Shown here: one piece after another, positions 13,117 to 26,345 of the stretch | How the letters are laid out: the number at the start of each line of letters is the position of its first letter | Position numbering within the stretch: the stretch's first letter is position 1 | Assembly: GCA_013433145.1 (NCBI GenBank) | Contig: CM024186.1 | Location: 1,488,001 to 1,552,000 of the forward strand | Source: Ascaris suum | Taxonomy: Eukaryota > Nematoda > Chromadorea > Rhabditida > Ascarididae | DNA: 64,000 nucleotides | Direction: 5' to 3' | Position numbers and translations under genes: made by a program | Notes under the pieces: generated by a model | Told to the model about the DNA's origin: nothing | Databases searched by the model: none | The model's input: the letters and a program-made list of their open reading frames with translations, nothing else

Positions 13117-13554
13117 GTATTGCTTGAAAGGCATTCTGGTGATTGTTGTATCGAAAAAATGTTTTTCAACAAAATCACATTGTAATATACCAATAAAAGC
13201 ACAACAATTTTTTAATATCAGTACATCGTTCATATTTTCAAGAAGCAGGAACAGAGGCCGAGAAGGGGGGGGGGGGGGTATGGAGAAGGGGGAGAGCAAG
13301 CAAGGAGAGGGAGAGTAAAAGAAAAGAGGAGAAACACTCAAGCAAACTTTTTAAATAGAATAAACAAAATCTAAAGCAATTATTCGAAAAATCCACGAAT
13401 TTTATTCAATCGGATCATCCAAAAATCCTATATTTGTGGCTAATGAAATAGACGATAAACTATGGTCACAGATAGATAAATACATAATTTTGAAAATTGC
13501 CTAAGTGTTTGCAGACTCTCAGAAAACATTTTACAATATAACATTAAAAAATAA

Positions 13555-13745
<191 letters not shown>

Positions 13746-14243
13746 CTTGTGTTATAATTTAAAAAATTAAATTCGGATGATCGAAGCAAAAATAGTAAAC
13801 AAAAATGAATAACCGAGAATATAAAACCTCACGAACAATCATCAAAATATTTCGCATTGATTATACATCATTTTCGATAAACACCGTCACACGTTAATAA
13901 TAATTACATTAAATTAAATTAATAATTTGCAATAATATATTTTGATTATCGTTTATTCAAATATTCGCATTTGTTTTTTTTTCTTTAAATTTAAATATTC
14001 AAATAAATTCTCAGTTATAAATTTATGAAATAAGGTAATTTTCATATTTGTGCATTTTCGTTTCAGTTTCCACGCTTTAATGAATCCAATCAATGATAAT
14101 AAATCGAATTTATAGTTAATAAAGTCGAATTGGATGCTTCGATTTCTCTGACGTTAATATAAGAAGCGATCAACGTCACGATGTGAGTTGCTGAAGTAAA
14201 AACCCCGTCGCAAAAATATCCAAAGACGGTCTAGATTCATTAT

Positions 14244-14456
14244 GGGTTTTATACAGATATTGCATACTTTTTAATTTACATTTTAATTTATACAGGTATT
14301 ACATATTTTTAATTTATACGAGTACTGCATATCTTTAAGTTATACAGGGATTGCATACTTTTAATTTATATAGATATTGCATATCTTTGATTTATACAGG
14401 TACTGCATACCTTTAAGTTATACGGGTATTGCATACTTTTAATTTATACAGGTACT
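14244..14456. repeat. 26-bp minisatellite, about 7 copies
   Basis: Units of 26 bp, consensus TTTAATTTATACAGGTATTG followed by CATAC(T/C), start at 14282 and continue to 14456, with a partial degenerate copy before 14282. Copies diverge by up to five bases in a mosaic pattern. Alternate copies are more alike (TTAAGTT versus TTAATTT), which suggests a higher-order duplication. Confidence 0.9.
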
Positions 14457-15376
14457 AATGAGCAATTAAATATCACAATGTAACATTGCATATTGAAAAT
14501 ATCAGCTATGACACCAATATGAGGAGTCGTCCACAAAATGCGAAACGTTTATAAAGTGGTACAAAAAAAATTTTTTTCTATATGAAGCATTGCTCATTGA
14601 TAAAAGGGGAAATATTTGCGCTATGATTTGACTTTAAAAAAAAGAGAGAGAACGTTCTATTAAAGAAGCTTTTTTCAAGTATAATCAAATTGATATTACT
14701 AATTATAACTGATAAAAATGATAAAAATTCAACTAAAATTCGATCGTAGAAATTAAAAAATCAATAAAATATGATCTGTGCAATATAGCGGATTTGATCA
14801 TATTTTATTTTCAATAGCAAAAAAACTTCCAATATTATTTAAATTATTCAAAAATTATTACGCTCATATGCCAATATCAATCCATTATACTAAAACCTAC
14901 GTTTGAAAGTCTCAAACTGCATTGTATTACTCAAATATTAAAAAATTAAAAAGGAGGTCATTTATAGGTCACTCAGAGGTCATATAAAGGCCACAAACAG
15001 GTCATTTATAAAATCAGGATGCATTATTGTGGATAATATGATACAAGGTGATGGCGTGTTGTTGAAAGCGAACCTTAAAATTAGCCAACTCATTCAATCA
15101 CCTATTGTGCACAAGGAACTGTTTGATTCGTCTCCCTTGTCAATGAGATAATCATATGTGTTCATTAAGTAATACAGAAAATAAAGTATTTCAGCGTTAA
15201 ACGTTTAGTACGCCATCATGATAGCCGATGAATCAACGACTCTTAATTGCTAAACTCTGAGCGATAAAAGTGAATATATATTTTAGGCAATAACTTATCG
15301 AGAAGAAAAAATTAACATTTTTTAATGTTCTTAAATGAGGAAAAAAATAATAAAAATAAATTCTTTAAAGATATTC
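14457..15376. other. AT-rich noncoding, nothing recognised
   Basis: No exon, no long repeat. Short direct repeats of AGGTCA(TTTATA) occur at about 14955-15005 (three AGGTCA-like words), possibly chance or nuclear-receptor half-sites. Confidence 0.5.
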
Positions 15377-15424
15377 CACCCCCCCCCCCCATCCTTTAAG
15401 ATGGGGGGAGGGGGGGGGGGGGGG
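15377..15424. repeat. C-run/G-run inverted repeat (hairpin or quadruplex)
   Basis: A run of 13 C with ATC is separated by CTTTAA from GAT plus a G run interrupted by one A. The arms are complementary (CCCCCCATC and GATGGGGGG), so single strands could fold into a stable hairpin. The G arm alone could form a quadruplex. Confidence 0.85.
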
Positions 15425-15863
15425 AAGAGGATGTCCTTATGATCGTAATTCTTTTAGTAATCGTTGATGATTTTATTATTTTCATCAAAAATTCAAGTTT
15501 TATTTGAAATTCAAATCACATTGCGGTTTATTTATGATTCCATTCACTATGCAAAAAAAAAAACCGAACATCAATCCTTAGAAAAGTATATGCAAATATA
15601 AATAAATTGAAACTTATTACATTTATTCAATTAAACTTACTATTATTTGATATTATTTCTTTTGCGATATATTTTTAAATTTCCTTTCAAAAAAAAAAAT
15701 TCTATAATTATATTAGTCTTAATTACCTGTAAATAATTATTTTCAAGGTGAATATTTTATAATTTTTTAATTTTTTTCTTTTCTTTGAAAAATTTTCAAA
15801 AATTTCAAATTCGCTAAGCATTTTTATAATGCGATGAAATATTAAAAACAATATAAGATGTTC

Positions 15864-15865
<2 letters not shown>

Positions 15866-15956
<91 letters not shown>
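15866..15956. repeat. (AT)n microsatellite, about 90 bp
   Basis: Uninterrupted AT dinucleotide array. The flanks 15425-15865 and 15957-17149 are AT-rich with A and C homopolymers (for example the C run then A run at 16719-16739) and hold no supported gene. Confidence 0.95.
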
Positions 15957-15961
<5 letters not shown>

Positions 15962-17149
15962 TATTAAAGTTTATTAAAGTTTTATGAAATATTCTTTGAA
16001 ATATTTGAGAAAATTTGGAAAAATGAAGAAAAAAAATATGTGCGAAAAGAGAAAATCATTTAAGATAATAAGATGGTAAATTTTCAATGCTCCAATCAAC
16101 ATTTACCATCACTTTGAAAGAACTCCACTTTGATCGCTTATCATGATAAATCCACTCAACTATAGTAAACATACCTACCAAAATTAACTAGTATTTTGCA
16201 TATTTACAAAAAAATTTGCATTTAAAACATGAATTATTAATACAGACAGCGCCTATCGATTAGTGCATTGAAACAATCCATCCTATCCGTCAATAAAATT
16301 CAACTCTATTTCACATCAACTCCTATTTGACTCCTCAAATTGCTAAAGAAAAGCACCTCATTCGAAGAATAAATCCATATATAATATACTCGATTTATGT
16401 TGGCTATATAAGCAAGTTGTATAATATGAGGCTAACATCAATCATATCAACCACTTTCATTTAATTAAAAAACTTGCTTGCTTGCTTGCATAGCTCTCAG
16501 TTGCTAATATGGATTTCTTTATCGAATGTTTCCTCGTTTAGAACATTTCATTAAATGTCTTCACCTTCATTTCTTTAATATTCATCAACACTGCGGTTAT
16601 AAATGACTACGACTGGTATAACGAACGCAAAAGTGCCAATCTTCAGAAGTCACCATTTTAGGAACCATGTGAGAAAACCTCTTAAATAATCTTCCTCTTC
16701 ACTCCCCTCCTTTTCTCCCCCCCCCCCCCAAAAAAAAAATAAAATCGTTTATTAATTTTAGGATACTTCAGAGGGTTTACTATGCACCAAAAATAATTAA
16801 TTCAATTGCCTTGAGTAGATGTGAAGAAAATTTCATGGTACTCAATTCTGTTTAAATCACAGATCTCTTCCAATTGCAAACTATAAAAATTACTCATAGC
16901 ATAGAAATGAATATTTGAATTGAGTTTTTGATTTCCAATCGTTTAGATGAAATAACATTTTTAAAAAAAATCAATGGTGAGAGTGACTTAAAAAAAAAAA
17001 AAACTAAAGAAATCTCGATTTCAAAATTAAATTCAAAAATATGGACAGCATTTATAAGAGAGAATTTTATTTTTTAAAAGACGGATTATATATAATTATA
17101 ATACATTCAAATAACCTCGTTCAATTATTCTTAAATTTACCCTTTATAT

Positions 17150-17432
17150 ATTTTATTTTACTCTTACCCAATTTACCTTTCATTTTCCTATACTTCTTAC
17201 CCAATTTACCCTTTTATTTTCCTAATTTACTCTTTTCATCTTTTTCATTCATTTTCCTATACTCTTACCCAATTTACCCTTCATTTTCCTATACTCTTAC
17301 CCAATTTACCTTTCATTTTCCTATACTCTTACCCAATTTACCCTTCATTTTCCTATACTTTTACCCATATTTACCCTTCATTTTCCTATACTCTTACCCA
17401 ATTTACCTTTCATTTTCCTATACTCTTATTTT
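17150..17432. repeat. 32-bp pyrimidine-rich minisatellite, about 8 copies
   Basis: Units of 32-33 bp, core TTACCCAATTTACCCTTCAT followed by TTTCCTATACTC, start at 17164, 17197, 17265, 17297, 17329, 17361 and 17394. One copy in the middle is degenerate. The plus-strand open frame over it (Phe, Leu, Pro, Tyr rich) is a translated repeat. The unit is almost wholly pyrimidine plus A on the plus strand. Confidence 0.9.
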
Positions 17433-17560
17433 TTTACCTACTAGCAATAATAATTTTGTTCATAATTGTTATCCACGAATGAATTGTAATTCGACAATAA
17501 TTCAACTTCAAACCATGGAAATATTGAGTACTGTTCGATTAAAGACTTTAAATAAAATAT

Positions 17561-17632
17561 GGCCGCAGTGAATGTTGGCCATAAACGAATTTCAAGTTAA
17601 ATTTGGCCGCAGTGGTTGTTGGCCATAAACGA
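17561..17632. repeat. 44-bp direct duplication
   Basis: GGCCGCAGTG-x4-TTGGCCATAAACGA occurs twice, 44 bp apart, with a few differences. Each copy contains GGCC-x9-GGCC. Immediately upstream is the 32-bp minisatellite. Confidence 0.85.
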
Positions 17633-18777
<1,145 letters not shown>

Positions 18778-20449
18778 AAAAGAAAACTTAAAGTCTCAGA
18801 GACCGACATTTGTGAAAATGTCCATAAAAAGTAAGGAATATGATGCCTCAACGATCAACAATTTTTTATTTGTTTTACTTTCTCACCTATAAAGTAGAAA
18901 AAGTTTCGGTCCTTTTTTATTATAGCCATAAAAGAGTTTCTCTAAATTAGAAACAATCATTTTTCTTAATATTTTCCAATATTCGAAATTAATCTTATCA
19001 ATTAAAAAAAAACACTGCAATATTACTTCGATTTTAGCAATCATCATACGTATCGCATTCTCCCATAACTTAACACAACGTTAGTATCATTCAAGACTGA
19101 AAATATCTTTTTTTTTGTGGTTCAAAATCGTAAATTTTACTATTCGAAAATATTTTAGTGTATATGCATAATTTATAATTCAAAAATTCAAAAAGAGGTA
19201 GTATAACGTCGCAATTAAAAAGTCTAAATTTTTGAAAATTTTTGAAATATTCATGCATAGTTACTTATTTAGTCCAATTAATGCATATTTAAATATTAGT
19301 CCAATTAATGTCCAATTTATTAATCAAATTAAATATTTAGTCCAATTAATGCATCAATAATATAAACATCTAGACGCCTATTTCTGTCGTAAATAAGTCT
19401 TTTAATAATTAGTGCAAGTGGAAATTTTCGAGGATTTATTTCCTCATCGACTTCGGACGATATGGAATTGAGGATTTGGTGAATAAAAACTGCTGCCGAC
19501 TTTGTTCAGTAGTTAAGTTAAGTTATGGGCACATTGAAGGCTATAGCAATAAGCAAAGGATCAAAAACGCATAAATTTATTTCCACTTCCGTTCGATAAA
19601 AACATTCATCTTTAGCATCGCTATAATCATCTCTTCAAGCTTTTCCGTCTGATGCCAGGATGATCGATATCGAAGATTAACTCACTCGCAAGAATTCTCT
19701 GCCAAGCTGATTTTTTAAAGGCTAGGGGAGCGGGCAAGGGAAAGGGGAAGGCGAACCACAACTCTTAGAAGTTTTCCAAAGACACGTGGATTCCCGAAGT
19801 CGCTCTTGTTCACGCCCCATCCTCTTTCCCTTCCTTTCATCCCCCTCCCCTCCCCGCTCTAGCAGTGGTAAGTGAAACGGAAGTAGCACTTTTACCTTCT
19901 ATGAAAACAGCCTTAATCAGTCTATTTTTAGATACAGTACTCCATCTATTTTAGTGACTCATAAATGACGCTGCCATTCAGCGTCGAACAAATTATTATG
20001 GTACATGTGCGTAGGAAGTAAAACAGAGTAAAAAGTACACTCACGCACGATACAACAATCCGCTATAATCTAGACGCATCGAGAGTCTCACCAAATGAGA
20101 GCCGTTGGAACTTTACACTAATACAAGGGAAGGGAGGGGGATTCGTTAGGACCTTATAATATTAAACGAGTGAAGCATCGCTATTTTGGAAATTTTCACT
20201 TGGCTTATTTTTATGGAAATTAGATTGCAAAAGTATACACACTAATTATCAAGCGCAGCGAAGAGTACCTAGTGAAAACGGACTTTGGTCGATCAGAATC
20301 AGATTTCAAACGATTTTAAATTCAAAGAGTTTGAGTTCAAGGATTCAAGGAGTTTGAGTTTAAGTCCAAGGAGTTGAAGGAGTTCAACGGTGCCCACAAA
20401 TGTGATGAATAACGACGATAAGCCAATAACAAAGGTGGATAATTCACAG

Positions 20450-21240
20450 ATTCTGTGACATAGTTTGGGAGGACACATCGCGTGACATTTTTTTGTGCAG
20501 AGACCATTCGAGGCTCCTTAACAAGTCAGATATTGACCACAAACGTTTGCCATATAGGCAAACCAGTAAAACGATCAACGCCTACGCTATTGCTGAGTCT
20601 TCTAATTCAAGGAGGAGGGGTGGACGAGGGGAGTGAATTGGCAGATGGGAAGAGATTATACGGGAGTGCTGAAGTATGCCTCATCGATGCGACTGGCACT
20701 AGCGGTTTAACCGCTTCGATAGCGTGGAAGGGTGTGCGCGGCTGGTATGAAGCTGCGTGAAAAGAGCCTCAAGCAACGCACATACACCGCGAGAAAATCG
20801 ACGTTCTAGCTTAACTGCACGAACCGCATGCTCCATTTTGCTCGCCTCAACAAACATCACTCTCTTATGATTCGTTTCACCGTCTTCGGCCATTCTCTAT
20901 GCTCATGTTTGTCACTCTTACGTAGCTGTCAAGTTTAATTTCAATACTCTCGTATTTCTCTAACTCATCGTTTTTAGCATCTACGAACGAGCTGAATGTC
21001 TCTGAGCTAATAAGCTTGTGCGCGCATTTCCATCATAGTTGGTGTGTGAGTGCTGCAGGTATTGCCTCAGGGAGTAGCCAGCCAAAGAAGGAGAGTCTCG
21101 TTGTGGTTGTTCCCTCTTGTCGTATCCCTCCTTCACCTTTTCCTCTTATAGGTCGTTCGCTGCCTTCTCATTGCCCATGCTCTAGTTTTGTTTCATCGTG
21201 ATGTCTGCATCGAAACTCACGCTCACATGCCAATAATACG
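20450..21240. other. GC-richer island in AT-rich DNA
   Basis: Base composition rises sharply over about 800 bp. Besides the minus-strand exon candidate, the plus strand has an acceptor (tttttttgtgcag at about 20500) followed by a 90-codon open frame, and another (gtgctgcag at 21059) followed by about 47 codons ending TGA. Neither is recognisable. A promoter or conserved regulatory block is as likely as an exon. Confidence 0.4.
20788..20893 (-). CDS. Candidate minus-strand first coding exon
   Basis: On the minus strand an ATG three bases after gagcatag (a possible trans-splice acceptor) opens MAEDGETNHKRVMFVEASK, then MEHAVRAVKLERRFSR, ending at a GTGTAT donor in phase 1 (or GTATGT two bases on, phase 0). 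Composition is clearly more coding-like than the surroundings and the local GC is raised. Phase 1 matches the acceptor of the RIM N-terminal exon at 3632, so it could be a distant alternative first exon of that gene, some 17 kb upstream, with an intervening intron rich in repeats. It could equally be the start of another gene whose later exons I did not find. Confidence 0.3.
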
Positions 21241-21569
21241 TCGCGTTGGCTATTCGCTGAATATTGCCCATCACAATACAACATTCAGCACTCCAACAGT
21301 CTACTAGAGGTCACTACTACAGGTATATTGCAGGTAATTCAATGACAGGAAATGAGTTGTAGAGAGAACAGATAATAGCTATATAAGCTGACTTTTGCTT
21401 TACATGGCTGCACTATCAACAAGAGAACAATCCAACTGAAAACAAGGACCTCTGATATGACGTATGGATGAAGCGAATGGATCCGATCTTTCATCGTTTC
21501 CTTCAAAAAAAAAAAAAAAAATGAATATTAGCCGTTATACTGCACCGATTAAATGCTACTAATATAATC

Positions 21570-21593
21570 ACTGATAATAGTTGTATTATCAGT
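21570..21593. repeat. 10-bp perfect inverted repeat
   Basis: ACTGATAATA and TATTATCAGT are separated by GTTG. A short stem only. No known role. Confidence 0.6.
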
Positions 21594-21984
21594 AATCATT
21601 ACTAATAATTACTCTTACTTCGCTAATATTGAAAGAGTAATCAATTCAATTACACTTATTTCATTAGAATTGAAAATAGTTAAATTAACTAGAAATATCA
21701 TAAATCTAACTGCATCTTCTCATAAAGTTTCAATCGATGATTTACGTTGTCGTTTTTTTTTCAATTTAATTCCCTCAAATATGCAAAAAAAAAAAACTTA
21801 ATGAGAAATTTTTACGAAATAATTTCTACGAAAAAATTTTCCGTGGGAAAAAAATTTCTTTTTTTCAAAATGATTAAAAATGCAAAAGAAATATCACACA
21901 TAAAAAGAGTAAATAAAGATAATCGAATCTGAGATATCTGTAGAAATTTGATTGATGCAAAAAATATAATAGAGCATTTGAGAG

Positions 21985-22187
<203 letters not shown>

Positions 22188-25100
22188 AGCAAATGAAAAT
22201 GGGACGAGAAATTACAACTGAAAAATCAATGTGTTTTAGTTCCACAATGAACTAATAAAAAGCTTGGAACTGGTTAGTAGAGGAGAGGGGGAATAGGTAG
22301 AGGAGGAGAAGGAAAAAAGGAGAGGAGGGGGGGGACATCTGGAAAAATACAGTGGGTCCGATAAAACGATATATCTTATTGCAGCGAAATGACTAATGAC
22401 CGACAAGAAATTCATGCACATATAGAAATTAAAATATACTCCAAAGCTACATGGGGAGAGGGGTGGAGGCATTTTTAAAAAATATAATAGGTCGATTCGT
22501 TCAATGTGGAAGAAAGACGTCCAGAGAAAAATTTTCCAATAAAAAAAGAAAAGAAATACTTCGGGGCCGCTTCCCATAAAGTACGTTCTTCAAGTCTGTA
22601 GCTAAGTTCATACTGGCTAGTTAGAACATTCTTTTAAGCTGAATACCACAAATGAAGCAACAAAAAAAAAACGGATTAGCGAATAAAGCGCTCGATTGGC
22701 AAGCCCATCGCTGAGTGCTGTCCCGTAACGTGCCAAGTTATGCGGAAGATAACTTTTAATTATAGGTAAAGTGGGGGGAAGTATCATGGATATTAAAGAT
22801 AAGGCGTCATGACAAATTGCACTTTTAGATTTTCTAGTGATCTCATCGATCGGATATTTTTCACGTATATTTCTTTAAATTTCCTGAAAAAAAAAAAGAA
22901 TTCGGAAATTTCTTTTTTTTTTTTTTTTGAAAAACATTAATAATGTAATTTTTTTAACTAAAAGAAACCTCATAGCGCCTATTTTTTATTTCATTTTATT
23001 ATTAAAAGATATATTTTTCTTCCGTTAATTATAAGTTTTTATTTATCTTTTGTAAATTGTTTGCAAAATATTTAAATATATAAATATAGGAATTTTTATT
23101 TTCAATTTGTCCACTTCATTCACTCTATCATATTTTTAATATCTTTATTAATAAATAAATTCGGTTGAATAAATATTGGGTTAAATATATGAGTAAAAGG
23201 TTTTTTTTTAAAAATAAACCGCTCAAAGATATTAAAATAAACCACCCAAAGAAGTGGTAAGTAAACGTTATCAGCAGATACTAGCTGGGAAAAAACTTTT
23301 TCCCAGGGAAAGGACTCATATTTTATTAGAAATAGGGAAATAAATAAAATCACAAGCTTAATTATGTGGTCACTCAATATGAGTAATTTAAGAAAAAAAA
23401 AACAATGCTAAATAATAAAACCGCACTATAACACCTGGTACAAAATTGTCCCTTTAAAAAAAAACCGAAAAAAAAATCGCTCGGAAATATTTTTGTCGGT
23501 TCTATAGAATAAGGCAAAATAGCAACTAATATCCTGATTACTCAGGATGGTTGTGAGAGATTCTCAATGCGGTCTCCTCGATTCAATTAACTTATTTTTG
23601 AGCTCTTCCCCATATTGAGTAATACGAGTATCGCTTCTCTCGGATATTTTAAAGGATGATATAATTAGCTAAATTATGTGCAACGCTACTATACTTTCGA
23701 TTTAAAAATTCTCTGGTATCAAACGGTCATTTTGATCGACATCTAATTCAGGATTGTCGAAAGTTTTTTTGGAATCATATTCCACAGTATGTTCTCTTCT
23801 ATAAAAGTTATACTGCCTTCGAGAAAAGGCCGCCTCCAATTCGGAAGAGAAGATCGCAGAATCGTTTTTGATGTGCTTCATTCAGTTGCTTTCTACGTTT
23901 CCCCGCAGTTGCATTTCCTTACGATGTGATGCGGGTATCACCTTTAACCTGTCTTGTTTCAAGCATGGTCTGAAGTAGTGTGCTCACCTCGATATATCCA
24001 GAAACAATGGTAATTACTTCTACTGTATGAATTCATTGCACTTTCTCAAAATAAATATCGTCTCTACCACCTGCAGTTTCGGTTGGTTTTTTTTTTGGGG
24101 GGGGGGGGGTATAAATGCATTACAGGACGCCTCGCTGAGTGCAAAATAAAGCGATCTTGTTGTTGTCACAAAACGATACAGAGCATTAGAATGCGCGGAA
24201 ACGGAAAACATGTCAGATTTCACCTGGGAGGCAATTTCTTCGATACCGAAAATGTTCGAAAAGTCTCTCAATGATTGCCGTCGAAAATACGAGAGCAAAA
24301 ACAAAAGAAAAAATTATTATTAATGCAAACATTATTTAGCATAATAAAAGTGCTGAAGTTTTGATGAGATTTTAATAAAACTAATAATTAAAAATACGAT
24401 GAGAAGCGCCTAATAATTAATCCAAGGAACGATTTACCGGATTATGCAAATACCGGTCATGTTAAACGGTTAGAAAAATAAGGGTGAACGCTCGATATCC
24501 GGAAATTCTCCGACTATCGGTATTCCAACAACTTCAAAACGATGCTATTCAAAGCTATGTAATCAACGCTGTGACTTGTTGATTCACTAATTTAATGCTT
24601 CGAAGAATATATTTTCTTATTAAGTTTTTAATACCAAAAATAATGCCAATATTTATTGTTTTATATTAATTTTATAGCTGCACGAAGTTGATAGGATTAT
24701 TCCGTGTTAGCCGACTAGAATAATTGCTATATAAACTTGACAGTCGTATTCGACGTGATTGATCTGATCAGTGAAATGAGCGCACTACCGCTGACAGATG
24801 TTGATCCTGGAATCCAATAAACCGGAAGTACTTTTGCAAAGAATGATCCTGGTCTTGAGATGTTTTTTATATAGCCTGAGGCAATAATTCACCTTTAAGC
24901 TTTCTGGACATCAAAAAATTTCCATGTGTCAAAATTTTAAAACAATTTTTGAAAACTCAACTTATTTATGAAAAAAAAAAAAGAAAATTCCTTTCAATCT
25001 TAAAAAGAATTGATTTTTTTAATGCGAAAACTTTCTCATTGATTTAAAAAGTTGGATTTATTTTTCTCCCTATTTGAAATGTCGTTTTTTTTTTGTTGTT

Positions 25101-26260
25101 AAAACTCTTCCGTCTGTTGAAATAGTTCTTTTCTTATAACAATCATAGACGGTTTGAACGGTTCCATTTCGTTGGCGAGCATTTCTGCTTCGGTTTACAA
25201 CGTACAGCTTAACCGCTTTCCTGAACCGATTGTGAAAAAAAAAGTTCAAATTTTTTGCACAACTCTTTTCAATAGTGGTTATAATCGCATTGCATCGTAA
25301 AGAGCTCCAAACAAGGTCAATAGATTAAGCCGAAGAATTGAACAAGTCGATTCTTTGAGCTATCTTTATTTCGATTTCAATTAAACGCTAATTTAAATTC
25401 AACGGAAATCTTGTAAAAGAAAAGCAATTATGCGCTAAAACGATATTTTAGTGCTGCTAGTTTCTAGATTTATGCAAATTCATCGTCCAACCGAATGGCA
25501 TGCACCTATATAGATGATTGTATTGTGTTGGAAAGAATGCTTTCAGATTAGCTTTCATAGTGAGATTTTCCCACAGATATCAGCTTAAACACACAAAAAC
25601 CGGAAGCATATCATCATCAAGTTGGGTTAATCTTATACTCTCCGAGAAGCATTTCAAAAATTACTGAATTTTGTTCAGCGAGAATTTGTTGTATTATTCA
25701 ATTACAATTTTCGTAATATTTCTATTCAGTTGGTGAAACAATATACCTGTTTACCTGCAACAATACCGAAACGACTAAAAGATTGAGCATGAACTGAATT
25801 ATCAAGCATGTACCTGAATTGTTGTGGCGGATATATGCAACAAAGTACCCACAGGTAGATATCCACCTTGCATAAATATTCCCCATATCTGCTCATCATC
25901 TAGTCTCATATATGTTTTAGGTCTTTCACTATTTCTATTCATGCACCTGAAAAGCCTACCACCTTTGCATTGTCTGTACGCAGGTAAGTGTCTATGTGTC
26001 TATCTGCGTGTTGTGTAGTTTTAACTTGAGGGCAATTAAACAAGAATCACGAAATTTAATGCGTATAATATTCACTATTTGGACTCTTATTACCATATTG
26101 CTCATTGATACGTTAAAGTCGACAGGTGTGAATAGCATTAGAAAATTTACGTGTTTTGTACACTGGCCGGCTTTTCATTACAAAGCGATCACTATTTCAT
26201 TTTACACCGGCTTAATTCTCTCCTCACACCGATCGGCTTTCCGGTCCATACCGGTTTACT

Positions 26261-26332
26261 TTTCATTTTAAACCGTTCAGGTTTTCATTTTAAACCGTTC
26301 AGGTTTTCATTTTGTACCGGTCAGTTTTCATA
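26261..26332. repeat. 22-bp minisatellite, about 3 copies
   Basis: TTTTCATTTTAAACCGTTCA plus GG repeats about three times. More degenerate relatives (TTTCATTTTACACCGGC) extend back to about 26170 and on to 26345. ACCGG/ACCGT words recur throughout. Confidence 0.8.
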
Positions 26333-26345
26333 GTTTTACACCGGT

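Noticed and set aside
13034..13341. Gly/Glu-rich plus-strand and Pro/Ser-rich minus-strand frames
   Set aside because: Translations of the G-rich tracts, with no other coding evidence.
17041..17571. 176-codon plus-strand frame
   Set aside because: Its core is the 32-bp pyrimidine minisatellite. The Phe/Leu/Pro composition follows from the repeat and copy spacing is not a multiple of three.
22668..22740. tRNA-like words (TAGCGAATAAAGCGC, TTGGCAAGCCC)
   Set aside because: No B box and no cloverleaf pairing could be drawn.
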